Origin: Telmatospirillum siberiense
GTDB lineage: Bacteria > Pseudomonadota > Alphaproteobacteria > Rhodospirillales > Magnetospirillaceae
Reading direction: 5' to 3'
DNA: 64,000 nt
Assembly: GCF_002845745.1 (NCBI RefSeq)
Contig: NZ_PIUM01000016.1
Span: 1 to 64,000, forward strand
Every line of letters begins with the position of its first letter. The stretch's first letter is position 1. Made by a program: the position numbers and the translations under genes. The notes under the pieces are model-generated. The model ran no database searches and was not told the DNA's origin. It was given only the letters and a program-made list of their open reading frames with translations. This document shows, one piece after another, positions 20,404-29,984 of this stretch.

Positions 20404-22215
20404 ATGATACGTCTTTTCGCCACCGCTGCCGTTGGGTTGGCCTTGTCGGCGACGCCCGTCCTCGCGGCCCCGCCTCACAACGTCATCCTTTTCGTTCCAG
20501 ACGGATTGCGTTCCCTGATCGTGACGCCGGAAACGGCGCCAGCCTTGGCGGCGCTCCGCGATCAAGGCGTCGCGTTTCCCAACAGCCATTCGCTGTTCCC
20601 GACGTTCACCACGCCCAACGCCTCGGCCATGGCGACCGGCCACTATCTGGGCGACACCGGGGATTTCAGCAACACCATCTATACGGGCTATCCGGTTCCC
20701 GGAGCCGGCAATTCGGTGACCCCTTTCCTTGAGAGCGATCCCGTCCTCGGTGACGTCGACGAGCATTTCTCGGGCGATTATCTGAACGAGACCACGCTTT
20801 TGAAGGCGGCGCGAAACAAGGGCTACAACACCGCCACCATCGGAAAGCTGGGGCCGGCGCTGATTTTCGATCATACCGAACGCAGCGGCGAGAAAACCGT
20901 GGTGATCGACGACCAGACAGGAACGCCGAAAGGCATTCCCCTTTCATCCTGGCTGACCGAGAAACTGACCGCCGCCGGTTTGCCCGTCGCTTCCCCGACC
21001 CGTGGCGATAACGGCAAAGCCGGCAACGCGACAACCGCCGGAACGACGACGGCCAACGTCGATCAGCAAAAATATTTCGTCGATGTCCTGACCAAGGTGG
21101 TTCTGCCGAAATTCAAGCAGGAGGCCAAACCTTTCGTCGTCGTCTATTGGTCGCGCGACCCGGATGGCACGCAACACAATCAGGGCGACAGCCTCAATCA
21201 GTTGACGCCCGGCATCAACGGCCCGACCTCGATGGCCGCCATCCGCAATGCCGACGCCAATCTCGCGGCCATCCGCCAAAGCCTGAAAGAACAAGGTCTG
21301 GACCAGACCACCGATATCGTGGTCAGCGCGGATCATGGGTTCTCGACCATTTCCAAGCAAAGCCGGACCAGCAGCGCGGCGCAAGCGAGCTACGCGGATG
21401 TTCCAAGCGGCTTCCTGCCACCGGGATTTCTCGCCATCGACTTGGCCAATGCCCTTGATCTTCCCCTGTGGGACCCGGACCAGGACAATGCGCAGATCGA
21501 CGTCGGCAAGCATTCCAAATTTTCCAACGGCCTGATCGGAACCGACCCGAAGAAACCGGCGGTTGTGGTTGCGGCAAACGGCGGTTCCGATCTCGTCTAC
21601 CTGCCCCCGCCGGTCGATCGGCGCCTGGCCGCGAAGGTCGTCAAGGCCCTGATGGATCAGGATTACGTCAGCGGCCTGTTCGTCGACGACTCCCTTGGAA
21701 AATTCCCCGGCACCCTGCCGTTGAGCTCAGTCAATCTGAAAGGAACGGCCATCACTCCGCTGCCGGCGATTTCGGTCAATTTCAAAAGCGTCTCGACCGG
21801 TTGCGCACATCCCGAACTCTGCACCGCCGAGGTTTCCGACACGGGGTTGCAACAGGGCCAAGGCATGCACGGCAGCTTCAGCCGAGGCGATACTCATAAT
21901 TTCACCGCCGCGATCGGTCCCGACTTCAAGGCCGGCTACGTCGATCCGGCACCGGTCAGCAACGCCGATGTCGGCAAGACGTTGGCAGCCCTTCTTCAAC
22001 TCGACATTCCCAACCATGGCAAGCTGATCGGCCGGGTGATCTCGGAAGCGTTGCCCGGTGGCCATGAACCGTCCCACGTGGCCAAGGAGATCAGCTCTCC
22101 CCCCAGCCCCGACGGCTATCGGACCGTCTTGCGTTATCAGCAGGTCGGCAATACCCGCTATTTCGACGCGGCGGGCTTTCCCGGCCGGACCGTCGGCCTC
22201 GACGACACCCCCTGA
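20404..22215 (+). CDS. Secreted type I phosphodiesterase/nucleotide pyrophosphatase family protein
   Basis: A 603-residue member of the alkaline-phosphatase superfamily. The signal peptide covers about 1-21, ending VLA before APPHNVILF. Metal and nucleophile motifs are recognisable: the first Asp in LFVPDGLRS, the Thr nucleophile in the FTTPNASAMATG context, the DPDGTQHNQGD metal ligands, the SADHGF pair, and a late His in GMHGSFSRGD. It is longer than typical ENPP-like bacterial enzymes because of insertions in the middle. It probably hydrolyses phosphodiesters in the periplasm or outside the cell; the substrate is unknown. The ATG at 20404 has GGGGA upstream. Confidence 0.85.
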   Translation: MIRLFATAAVGLALSATPVLAAPPHNVILFVPDGLRSLIVTPETAPALAALRDQGVAFPNSHSLFPTFTTPNASAMATGHYLGDTGDFSNTIYTGYPVPGAGNSVTPFLESDPVLGDVDEHFSGDYLNETTLLKAARNKGYNTATIGKLGPALIFDHTERSGEKTVVIDDQTGTPKGIPLSSWLTEKLTAAGLPVASPTRGDNGKAGNATTAGTTTANVDQQKYFVDVLTKVVLPKFKQEAKPFVVVYWSRDPDGTQHNQGDSLNQLTPGINGPTSMAAIRNADANLAAIRQSLKEQGLDQTTDIVVSADHGFSTISKQSRTSSAAQASYADVPSGFLPPGFLAIDLANALDLPLWDPDQDNAQIDVGKHSKFSNGLIGTDPKKPAVVVAANGGSDLVYLPPPVDRRLAAKVVKALMDQDYVSGLFVDDSLGKFPGTLPLSSVNLKGTAITPLPAISVNFKSVSTGCAHPELCTAEVSDTGLQQGQGMHGSFSRGDTHNFTAAIGPDFKAGYVDPAPVSNADVGKTLAALLQLDIPNHGKLIGRVISEALPGGHEPSHVAKEISSPPSPDGYRTVLRYQQVGNTRYFDAAGFPGRTVGLDDTP

Positions 22216-22222
22216 AACACCA

Positions 22223-22262
22223 CCCTCGCCCGGAACGACAAGAAATCCGTTCCGGGCGAGGG
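22223..22262. terminator. Hairpin between convergent phosphodiesterase and kinase genes
   Basis: A perfect 15-bp stem (22223-22237 with 22248-22262) and a 10-base loop. It lies between two convergent stop codons and has no T tail. It probably separates the two transcripts. Confidence 0.6.
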
Positions 22263-22324
22263 AACCCGGCCGAGCCGGCAGCAGCCGGAAGAAAAGGCGT
22301 CAGGCAGAGTATTCCGGACCTTAT

Positions 22325-24103
22325 TCAAACGTCCGCCTCCTTGCCCAATGCGGCACTGATGACCGTCTTCAAGGTTGTGAAGTCGAACGGCTTGATCACA
22401 TAGCCGTTCATTCCCGCATCGAAACAGCGCTGGCGGTCACGGTCATAAGCATTGGCCGTCACGGCAACGATGGGAATGGCCGACGCTGGACCGGGAAGCC
22501 GGCGGATCCGCTCCGTCGCCTCCAGCCCTCCCATTTCCGGCATCTGCAGATCCATCAGAATAAGATCGAAGGATTGGATGGTGACGGCCTCAAGCGCCTG
22601 ACGACCGTCTTCGACACAGAACACCCGGTGCCCCCATTTTTCCAGCAAAGCCGTCGCCACCTGGCGGTTGACCACATTGTCCTCGGCCAGAAGGATATGC
22701 AGCGAACCCAATTCGTCGTCCACCTCGGCCTTGATCCGCGCCGGAGCCGCCTCTTCGGTCGAGCCCCCTGATTTGTAAGGCAGAACGAACCAGAAGCGGC
22801 TGCCGATACCGGGATGGCTGTCGCAACCGATCTCGCCGTGATGCAATTCGACCAGACGACGGCAGATCGCCAATCCAAGACCACTACCGCCATACCGGCG
22901 GCTAATGGAGGAATCGGCCTGACTGAAAGATTGGAACAAACGTTGCTGGATTTCCTCGGACATGCCGATGCCCGTGTCGCTCACCTGGAAACGTAACAAT
23001 ATGGGATCGTCCGGCCGGGCCACCTCCACCGTCACGCGGACCCGTCCCCTGTCGGTGAATTTGATGGCATTCCCAATCAGATTGAGCAGAATCTGGCGCA
23101 GCTTCGCCGGATCCCCCATCACATTGCGAGGCACGTCGGTGGCGGCCTCATAGACGAGTTGCAGATGTTTTTCCTCGGCACGCGCCGACATGAGAGCCAG
23201 AACGGAGCGTACGACCTCGAACAGGTCGAAGCTCACCGTCTCGAGCTCTATCCGTCCCGATTCCAACTTGGAAAAATCAAGAATGTCGTCGACCAGGGAC
23301 AGAAGGCCGCGGCTTGATTGCCCGATGGTTTCCACATAGGACCGCTGCTGTTCATCAAGTTGTGTATCGAGCACGAGCTGCGTCATTCCGATCAACCCGT
23401 TCATCGGCGTACGGATTTCGTGACTCATCGTGGTAAGAAATTCCGATTTGGCAAAACTGGCCGACTCGGCCTTCAGGGATGCCCGCCGCAATTCGTCGAT
23501 CAGCCGTTCGTTTTCAAACCTCAGGATGATGGTTTGGGTCAGCGCCCGTTCGGCGCTGCGCCCGGAAAGCAGCATGACGAGCAAAAACACCGCCGCCATG
23601 CAGGCCAAAAGCTGCAGCGATCTCTCGCCCGAGAGAGCGAAAGGCAGGATCAGACCGCCCATCGTCGGGATGGCGAAGGACAGTTGTGCCAATGGGCTGG
23701 CGGAGAGACTGGCAACCGATGCCGCGGTCAGTCCCGTCTGGATGATGGCAAGAAAAAAACCATAGGTCGGGTCATGGGGTACGAAGGTCAGCAATCCGAA
23801 GATCAGCCACATCAATCCGGACAGAAAGGTATTGGCGGTCAACGCCGCCTCCCACGCGCCGAGTTTGATGTCCCGGGACGGAGAACGCCAATAGACGGGC
23901 AGCATCGCCATTCTCAGCAAAGCGACGGCAACGAAGGCGAACATCCATTGCCAGACCCTTGTCCCATGCACCTGAGCTGCACCGCAGGTCGCCAGAAGCG
24001 CGACGAGGGTCCCGGTGGCCGCGGTGAAAGGCAGATTGCGGGCTAAAACATGCAATCTTTCAGCCCGAACCCGAGCCTCAACCGTAACGGGAATGATCGA
24101 CAT
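22325..24103 (-). CDS. Hybrid sensor histidine kinase with membrane-embedded input domain
   Basis: A 592-residue hybrid kinase. The first 190 residues form about six or seven hydrophobic helices (MASE-like membrane sensor) with no periplasmic domain. A short linker leads to HisKA with the phospho-His in [10 protein letters not shown] at about residue 225. HATPase_c follows, with N ([10 protein letters not shown]), DTGIGM and GGSGLGLAI boxes, then a receiver domain (about 470-585) with the acceptor Asp in [11 protein letters not shown] at about 517. There is no Hpt domain. The ATG at 24103 is preferred over a TTG four codons earlier. Overall plan and signature boxes resemble the kinase at 41863-43656. 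Confidence 0.92.
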   Translation of the reverse strand: MSIIPVTVEARVRAERLHVLARNLPFTAATGTLVALLATCGAAQVHGTRVWQWMFAFVAVALLRMAMLPVYWRSPSRDIKLGAWEAALTANTFLSGLMWLIFGLLTFVPHDPTYGFFLAIIQTGLTAASVASLSASPLAQLSFAIPTMGGLILPFALSGERSLQLLACMAAVFLLVMLLSGRSAERALTQTIILRFENERLIDELRRASLKAESASFAKSEFLTTMSHEIRTPMNGLIGMTQLVLDTQLDEQQRSYVETIGQSSRGLLSLVDDILDFSKLESGRIELETVSFDLFEVVRSVLALMSARAEEKHLQLVYEAATDVPRNVMGDPAKLRQILLNLIGNAIKFTDRGRVRVTVEVARPDDPILLRFQVSDTGIGMSEEIQQRLFQSFSQADSSISRRYGGSGLGLAICRRLVELHHGEIGCDSHPGIGSRFWFVLPYKSGGSTEEAAPARIKAEVDDELGSLHILLAEDNVVNRQVATALLEKWGHRVFCVEDGRQALEAVTIQSFDLILMDLQMPEMGGLEATERIRRLPGPASAIPIVAVTANAYDRDRQRCFDAGMNGYVIKPFDFTTLKTVISAALGKEADV

Positions 24104-24523
24104 GCGCCAATCCAAATCGTTCGAGAGATCGCATTATGAAGAACATGCGCCCGATATGCCACCCTCGCCGCTTCGCTTTGGCTTTACCAGGCAATCCATA
24201 AGCTTTTACATTGATAGGCAACTGTGGTCGGTGTCGCGAAAACTACAGAACTGTTTCTTATGTGAAAAAAATGTACTATCTTGTAAAAAAAAGAAACGCG
24301 TTGCCATTGATAGGCTTGGGGCTGTAGCGTCCAATTCTCGCCCCTCTCCCCGATCAAGACGACGCGCTTGCTCAAAGGGGCGGGTGCGAAGGCTGATGGA
24401 TCGCTTTACCGTGTTCGAGACATTAATCTGCGCCAGCACCGCGCTCGTCCTGTCCGAGCGCCTTTCCACCCCGTCCCGGAACGCGTATCCATCGCGTCCG
24501 GCTGTTCCAATTCCAGATATCGC
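24104..24523. other. Divergent regulatory region between kinase and HD-GYP genes
   Basis: About 420 bases. The left part is AT-rich with A runs around 24265-24295, suggesting a promoter. The right part is GC-rich and open in the HD-GYP frame from a TTG at 24368, but it has no conserved-looking protein sequence. Nothing else is recognised. Confidence 0.4.
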
Positions 24524-25660
24524 GTGTCGAAAATTGTGATTGGCCATCGCGCAAATAAACCCGAGCAGCGAAGTGTTGCCATCGTCGATGGAAATCAGCG
24601 CCATCGGGAGCAGCTTTCCGACGCGCTGCTGTCTTTCTATACGGTCCATTCCTATGCCGACAGCACCAACGCCCTGATGGGTTTGGGCGTGACCCGGCCC
24701 GGCCTGGTGCTAATCGGGGAGTATGTCCCGCCGTCGAGCGGGATCAATTTTCTTCGGGCGATGCGTTGCGAACGGGAACTTGGCCACACGCCGGTGGTGT
24801 TCGTCTCCGACAACGGCGATCCCGACGTGCTTGCCGGGGCGCTGGCGGCCGGGGCCAACGACTGCATCATCAAGCCCTACCGGCGCAGCGCCATGGTCAA
24901 GACCATCTCGGCCCAACTCAATACCAAGGTGGAACGCTCCTGGAAGGAACTGCCGCTCGTCGCGCGCAATGCCTTGCAAGATACCCTGACCTTCTACAAC
25001 AGCATTGCCGATATCTACGACCAGTCGCTGCCGATCCAATACGGCGCCGTGGCGGAAAGCTGTTCCGCCCTGGTCGACGCCGTCACCACCAATCAGTTTT
25101 CCGGTATTCTTGCCGGCGTGCGCGAGCATGACTACATCACCTACGCCCATTCATTGACCGTGGCGACGCTGCTGGCCCTGTTCGGCCATTCCATCGGCCT
25201 GCCCCGCGCCCAGCAAATTCTGCTGGCGAGTGGAGGGCTGCTCCACGACGTGGGAAAGATCTCGATCCGCCATTCCATCCTCAACAAGGTCGAGAACCTC
25301 ACCGAAGAGGAATGGGAGATCATCCGAAGCCACGTTCCCGCAGCGGTCAACTTCCTGCGCTCCAGCCCCGAAATGCCGAAAGGCGTCGTCACCATCGCGG
25401 CCCAGCATCATGAACGATTGGACGGTTCGGGCTACCCTCGCGGCTTGGCGTCCGGACAACTCAATGAACTGGCCCGCATGTCGGCCATCGTCGACATCTT
25501 CAGCTCGATGACGGACCACCGCATCTATAAGCCGAAAATGACGGCGGAAGCCGTACTGAAGACGATGACCAATGATATGGCCGGCCAGATCGATCAGGAT
25601 TTGCTGGCCAGGTTCCGTGAAGTCTTCCTGGACACCATGCGCGGGAAACAGATGTCATGA
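24524..25660 (+). CDS. Pseudoreceiver-HD-GYP cyclic di-GMP phosphodiesterase
   Basis: A protein of about 378 residues with an N-terminal CheY-like domain and a C-terminal HD-GYP domain. The catalytic half is intact: HSLTVA, LLHDVGK and HHERLDGSGYP are all present, so hydrolysis of cyclic di-GMP is likely. The receiver half lost its phosphate acceptor: the usual LVLLD strand reads LVLIGEY, with Gly replacing Asp. The later Ser and the Lys of IIKPY remain. It is probably controlled by something other than phosphorylation. The start is uncertain: GTG at 24524 is the best in-frame choice but lacks a clear ribosome site. Its stop overlaps the start of the haemoglobin gene as ATGA. Confidence 0.88.
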   Translation: MSKIVIGHRANKPEQRSVAIVDGNQRHREQLSDALLSFYTVHSYADSTNALMGLGVTRPGLVLIGEYVPPSSGINFLRAMRCERELGHTPVVFVSDNGDPDVLAGALAAGANDCIIKPYRRSAMVKTISAQLNTKVERSWKELPLVARNALQDTLTFYNSIADIYDQSLPIQYGAVAESCSALVDAVTTNQFSGILAGVREHDYITYAHSLTVATLLALFGHSIGLPRAQQILLASGGLLHDVGKISIRHSILNKVENLTEEEWEIIRSHVPAAVNFLRSSPEMPKGVVTIAAQHHERLDGSGYPRGLASGQLNELARMSAIVDIFSSMTDHRIYKPKMTAEAVLKTMTNDMAGQIDQDLLARFREVFLDTMRGKQMS

Positions 25661-26061
25661 GCGATCCGATCCTCACGGAACAGCATATTTCCGATCTGGT
25701 GCGGGGCTTTTACGCCCGGGCCCGAGCGGACGATCTTTTGGGACCGATGTTCGCCGCGGCTATCGACGACTGGGAGGGGCATTTCAAGATCGTCGAGGAC
25801 TTCTGGTCCCATGCCCTTCTCGGCACCGCCCGCTATCGCGGCACGCCATTCGGCCCCCATATGCGCCTCCCCATCGAACTTGAGCATTTCGGCCGGTGGC
25901 TAGCCCTATTCACCATGACGGCGGAAGAGGTGTTGCCGCAGCAGGCGGCCCCGTTGGCAATCGCCAAGGCCAGGCATATGACCGAAAGCTTCAAGGCGGG
26001 TCTTTTCCCCTGGAAAGACGCCGACGGCAATCCGTCACGGCATATGCCAAAGCGCCCGTGA
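25657..26061 (+). CDS. Group III truncated haemoglobin
   Basis: A 134-residue globin of the group III (CtrHb-like) truncated family. It has the FYARAR segment with the distal B10 Tyr, the WEGHFKIVEDFWSHALLG stretch, and the proximal His in LEHFGRWLALF. Members of this family bind oxygen, nitric oxide or peroxide in the cytoplasm; their role is mostly unsettled. Its ATG overlaps the stop of the HD-GYP gene (ATGA), implying coupled translation and a shared job. It could supply the gas- or redox-sensing input that the defective receiver no longer gets from phosphorylation. Confidence 0.9.
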   Translation: MSDPILTEQHISDLVRGFYARARADDLLGPMFAAAIDDWEGHFKIVEDFWSHALLGTARYRGTPFGPHMRLPIELEHFGRWLALFTMTAEEVLPQQAAPLAIAKARHMTESFKAGLFPWKDADGNPSRHMPKRP

Positions 26062-26121
26062 AGCGATTCGTACCCACCGGAGGGACCAACCCTTTCCGAA
26101 AGTAATAATCAACGCTATTCT

Positions 26122-26156
26122 ACCGAAGATATCGATACACAAGGAGAGTCTTCGGT
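26122..26156. promoter_or_regulatory. Inverted repeat ahead of the GGDEF gene
   Basis: An 8-bp inverted repeat (ACCGAAGA / TCTTCGGT) with a 19-base loop. It lies between the haemoglobin stop and the diguanylate cyclase start. It could be a terminator stem or an operator; the evidence is only the symmetry. Confidence 0.25.
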
Positions 26157-26243
26157 GTTGGTGGGATTGTCCAATAACGACCGGCCTGTCCTCGCTGCGG
26201 GCAAGATCGGCCGCAACCTTGGCCCACGGAGCCGGGAGGCACC

Positions 26244-27818
26244 ATGATCGGACGCTTGGTCCGCCTGGCGCGCTTCCGCCTTCTCCAGATGACGCCTTTC
26301 GGGCTTTTGCGTCAAATCGACCGGCCAGGCGAACGTCGCGCCGCCGGGATGGTTCTGCTTTCCACGGGCATGGCGATCATCGTCATCTGGGTGATCGCCG
26401 CCGTGGCGCTTCATCAGACGAGAAGCACCGCCATCCGAGACCACAAGAACGACCTCGAACGGTTGGCGCGGGTGGCAGAGGAACAGACGCGCAACGAACT
26501 GACGAAAATTCAGCTTTTTCTGTCTCTTGCCAACATCTACTACCAACAACATAAGGGAATCGATCCACGGCATGACCCCGAATTGAATCTGTTCGTCCGA
26601 CAATTGGACAGCATTTCAAAAGTCCCCGTCGATATCCATCTGGTCACCACCAAGGGAGACCTTTATGCGGCTGGCGGCGACGAAACCGCTCCGCTCACCA
26701 ATGTCGCCGACCGGGACTATGTCCAGGCGCAGCGGGATCCGGAAACCCGGGGGCTTTACATTGGAAAACCGACGGCCAGCCGGATCGACGGCCATTGGGT
26801 TCTCCCCATGTCCTACCCGCTCTCCGGCTCGCCCGGAGATATCCTCCTGTTATCAGCCGATATCGACAGCCTGTCTCTCGAAAGACATTATGAAGCGGGC
26901 CGTCCGAGACCCAACGGCTCCATCCTTCTCGCCCACCGTGACGGAACGCTCCTGCTCCGCGTCCCCGCTCAGCCGTTTGTGCCAGGTAGCTCCCTCATTC
27001 AAAGTAGCGTATGGAAAATCGGACTGAAAAAGGATCTTCAGGGCGTGCTGGAAATCGAGCAATCGTTGATTGATGGAAAACCCAGATTGACCGCGTTCAT
27101 CGCCTTCCAGGATTTTCCGCTGGTGGTGATGGTCACCGCGCCCCTCGAAGATATTCTGGTTCAATGGCATAAATTTCTGGGCGTCGTCGTCAAGATCGGG
27201 GCGCTATTGACCGCCGTGGTCCTTCTGCTTGCCCATCATCTGATCCTGCGGATCCGGGAACTGTCGGTCACCCGCGACGAACTGGAGCAGATGGCTCAGA
27301 CGGATCCGTTGACGGGATTGTTCAACCGACGCCAGTTCTGGATTCTCGGCGCCCGGGAAATTTCACGCATCACCCGTTATGATCGCCCGCTTTCCGCATT
27401 GGCGATCGATCTCGACCATTTCAAAAAGATCAACGATCGCTTCGGTCACGCCGCTGGTGACGACGCGTTGCGCTGGTTCGCCGCCAATCTCAAGGCATCG
27501 TTACGCCAATCCGACGTGGCTGCCCGGCTGGGCGGCGAGGAATTTTCCGTCCTGCTTCCCGAGACCACCATCGACAATGCGGAGCGACTGGCCGAACGCA
27601 TCAGGCTGGCCCTCGCGGCGACCTGGGTTTCCAGTGGCGGTCAGACTTTTCAAATCACGGCCAGTTTCGGTGTCGCCGGCACCGACGACAACCAGACGAC
27701 GCTCGATCATCTTTTGGCGAAAGCCGACCTCGCTCTGTATCAGGCCAAGGATGGCGGCCGCAACCGCACCGTCGTCGCCGTGGGCGAGCATGTGGACGAG
27801 GCCCGGCATGCTCGATAA
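26244..27818 (+). CDS. Membrane diguanylate cyclase with Cache-type sensor
   Basis: A 524-residue protein with a membrane helix at about 34-58, a periplasmic domain of about 260 residues of the double-Cache kind (DRDYVQAQRDPETRGLYIGKP is diagnostic), a second helix at about 310-335, and a C-terminal GGDEF domain. The active site reads GGEEF, so cyclase activity is expected. RQSD five residues before it forms a product-inhibition I-site. It makes cyclic di-GMP in response to an external ligand. GGGAGG precedes the ATG. Its end overlaps the FUSC gene start by 11 bases, so the two are one transcription unit. Confidence 0.93.
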   Translation: MIGRLVRLARFRLLQMTPFGLLRQIDRPGERRAAGMVLLSTGMAIIVIWVIAAVALHQTRSTAIRDHKNDLERLARVAEEQTRNELTKIQLFLSLANIYYQQHKGIDPRHDPELNLFVRQLDSISKVPVDIHLVTTKGDLYAAGGDETAPLTNVADRDYVQAQRDPETRGLYIGKPTASRIDGHWVLPMSYPLSGSPGDILLLSADIDSLSLERHYEAGRPRPNGSILLAHRDGTLLLRVPAQPFVPGSSLIQSSVWKIGLKKDLQGVLEIEQSLIDGKPRLTAFIAFQDFPLVVMVTAPLEDILVQWHKFLGVVVKIGALLTAVVLLLAHHLILRIRELSVTRDELEQMAQTDPLTGLFNRRQFWILGAREISRITRYDRPLSALAIDLDHFKKINDRFGHAAGDDALRWFAANLKASLRQSDVAARLGGEEFSVLLPETTIDNAERLAERIRLALAATWVSSGGQTFQITASFGVAGTDDNQTTLDHLLAKADLALYQAKDGGRNRTVVAVGEHVDEARHAR

Positions 27819-29973
27819 TCGCAGTGAGGCGTCGGATCAGGGAAAGACCGAAGCATCTCCCTCTTTTGGCACCTTGCATCCGCGGCTTCTCAAATATCTG
27901 TTCGGCCAGCACATCCTGAGTGGTCTCGCCGTCTCGACCGGCGTCGGCATCGTCAGCGCGATGGTGGCCTTCTGGTTCGGGTTCGAACCGGCCATGGTCG
28001 CCGGATCGGGGGCCATCTGCGTCAGTATCGGCGACCAGCCCAACCCCTTGGCGGTCAAGGCGAAAACCATGACCGTCGCCTGGACCGTGGCGGTGCTCGC
28101 GTCGTTCGCGGCCGCCGTGACCGCCCACCTGCCCTGGGCGGAAGGAATGACGGTCGTCTTTTTCGGCTTTGTCGCCGGCATGCTGCTGGGCTGGGGACGC
28201 TGGGCAATTCCTCTCAGTATTCTCACCATGCTGTCCATCGTCTTCACGCTGGGCGCCCCCATCGCCGACCTGGCCGAAGCGCTCCGTTATGAAACCTTGT
28301 TCGCGGCGGGAGGCGCCGGTTACGTGATCGTCGCCCTGGCGGTGACCCATTTGCTGGGGGCCAGCGGTCGCCGCCTCGCCGTCGGTGAATGCATGCGGGA
28401 ATTCGCGGCCTACCTGCGCGCCGTCGCCGGCCTTTACGATGGCGACGGCGACCCCGCCACCGTCTATGTCCGTGTCGTCGAACAGCAGGCAGCCTTGTCC
28501 GACCATCTCCAGACAGCCCGGATCCTGGTGTTCAGCGGGCACCGCAGCGATGTGGTGATGCGCCTGGCGGCGGCCCTCATCGTTCTGCTCGACAGCCTTG
28601 ACGCCATCGTTTCCTCGAACGCCGATCACGCGCCCTCCCGATTGATCGCCAAGGCCGCGCCGGTCGCCCTCAGGGTAGCCGCGCTGGCCCGGCTGCTCGC
28701 TTCCGATCTCGACCGATTGGCGCTCGATCTCCTGGCTGGGCAGGAGGGGCTTTCCCTGCCCGATCGTCAGGATGTTCTGTTCGCCATCGCCGAGGAAACC
28801 ACCCGGTTGAACCAGTCGGGTGGATTGGATCGTCGCACCCTGCGCGCGGTCCGCATGACCCGCTCGCGGTTTGCCTGGGTGGCCAATCATCTTGCCCGCC
28901 TGCCCTCCGTTCTGGCCTCCAGGAAGGCAGCCGACGCCATCCTCGACGACGTCGACCTGAATGCCTTCGTGCAACCGCAAAGTCTGTCGCCCGCCATTCT
29001 CCGGCGCCATTTCCATCTGGCGGCTCCGGTATTCCGCCACGCGCTGCGCCTTGCCATGTCCCTGGGAACCGGTTACGCCCTGATCGCCCTGGTCCCGGAC
29101 CTGCGACACGGCAACTGGATCCTGCTGACCATCGCCGTGATTCTGCGGGCCAGCTACAGTGTAACGCGCCAGAGACGAAACGACCGCCTGATCGGCACCG
29201 CCATCGGTTGCGTCATCGCGGGAATTCTGTTGTGGAGCGCGCCGGCGCCGGTGCTGCTCACCGTGATGCTGCTGGCGGTCGGCACCGCTCACGCCTTCGG
29301 CCGCGTCCAGTACCGGGTTACCTCGACCGCCGCCTGCGTCATGGCGATTCTGTCCCTGCATCTGCTCGATCCGGTCGAGGCACCGCCCGTCCTGGCCCGT
29401 TTGCTCGACACCGTCATCGGCACGTCGATCGCCTATCTGTTCAGTCGCATCCTGCCCCGCTGGGAACATCAGGACGCACCGCAAATGATCGCGGCCCTGC
29501 TGCGCAGTACGGCGCGTTATGCCGACCAATGCCTGCAATGGGGCACCTCGCAGCAATCCTACCGACTGGCCCGCAAGGATCTGATCGAATCGTTGGGCGC
29601 CTTGAGCGAATCGGCGGCCCGCATGAAGGGCGAACCCGAGGTCGTCCGCACCATGTGGCCGCATTACGGCCGTTTGCTGGCCGCCTCCTATACGACCGCG
29701 GCACAAATCGTCACGATCCGTCTCCTGATCCGCAACCGAAGAGCCGAGCTTGATCCCGCCCGCTGCGCCCGGCTGCTCGACGACACCCGGCGCGATCTGC
29801 AGCCCGTCCTCGATCCGGCCGTCGCCTTGCCTCCCGACCTTCCCGTCGACGAGCGGATCGCCGATGCCGGAGCCGAGGCCTACGAGGTCTTGCTGCTGCG
29901 CTGCGCCGAGGTCCACCGCGCCGCGACGGACCTTCGCCGGCTGGCCGATGCGGGGCTGACGGACCCCGGTTGA
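27808..29973 (+). CDS. FUSC family transporter (YccS/AaeB-like)
   Basis: A 721-residue membrane protein with two blocks of hydrophobic helices, about 30-180 and 410-540, separated and followed by cytoplasmic helical regions. This is the plan of the fusaric acid resistance (FUSC) family, whose members export aromatic acids or act in envelope stress. The second block contains the conserved stretch HGNWILLTIAVILRASYSVT. The substrate here is unknown. The ATG at 27808 is preceded by GAGG and overlaps the upstream cyclase gene, suggesting co-translation. It is convergent with the TPR glycosyltransferase gene. Confidence 0.88.
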   Translation: MLDNRSEASDQGKTEASPSFGTLHPRLLKYLFGQHILSGLAVSTGVGIVSAMVAFWFGFEPAMVAGSGAICVSIGDQPNPLAVKAKTMTVAWTVAVLASFAAAVTAHLPWAEGMTVVFFGFVAGMLLGWGRWAIPLSILTMLSIVFTLGAPIADLAEALRYETLFAAGGAGYVIVALAVTHLLGASGRRLAVGECMREFAAYLRAVAGLYDGDGDPATVYVRVVEQQAALSDHLQTARILVFSGHRSDVVMRLAAALIVLLDSLDAIVSSNADHAPSRLIAKAAPVALRVAALARLLASDLDRLALDLLAGQEGLSLPDRQDVLFAIAEETTRLNQSGGLDRRTLRAVRMTRSRFAWVANHLARLPSVLASRKAADAILDDVDLNAFVQPQSLSPAILRRHFHLAAPVFRHALRLAMSLGTGYALIALVPDLRHGNWILLTIAVILRASYSVTRQRRNDRLIGTAIGCVIAGILLWSAPAPVLLTVMLLAVGTAHAFGRVQYRVTSTAACVMAILSLHLLDPVEAPPVLARLLDTVIGTSIAYLFSRILPRWEHQDAPQMIAALLRSTARYADQCLQWGTSQQSYRLARKDLIESLGALSESAARMKGEPEVVRTMWPHYGRLLAASYTTAAQIVTIRLLIRNRRAELDPARCARLLDDTRRDLQPVLDPAVALPPDLPVDERIADAGAEAYEVLLLRCAEVHRAATDLRRLADAGLTDPG

Positions 29974-29984
29974 GCTTTCAACGG

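Noticed and set aside
24206-24649. Leftward 147-codon frame across the divergent spacer
   Set aside because: It overlaps the promoter region and the start of the HD-GYP gene, has no ribosome site, and gives an unfamiliar protein.
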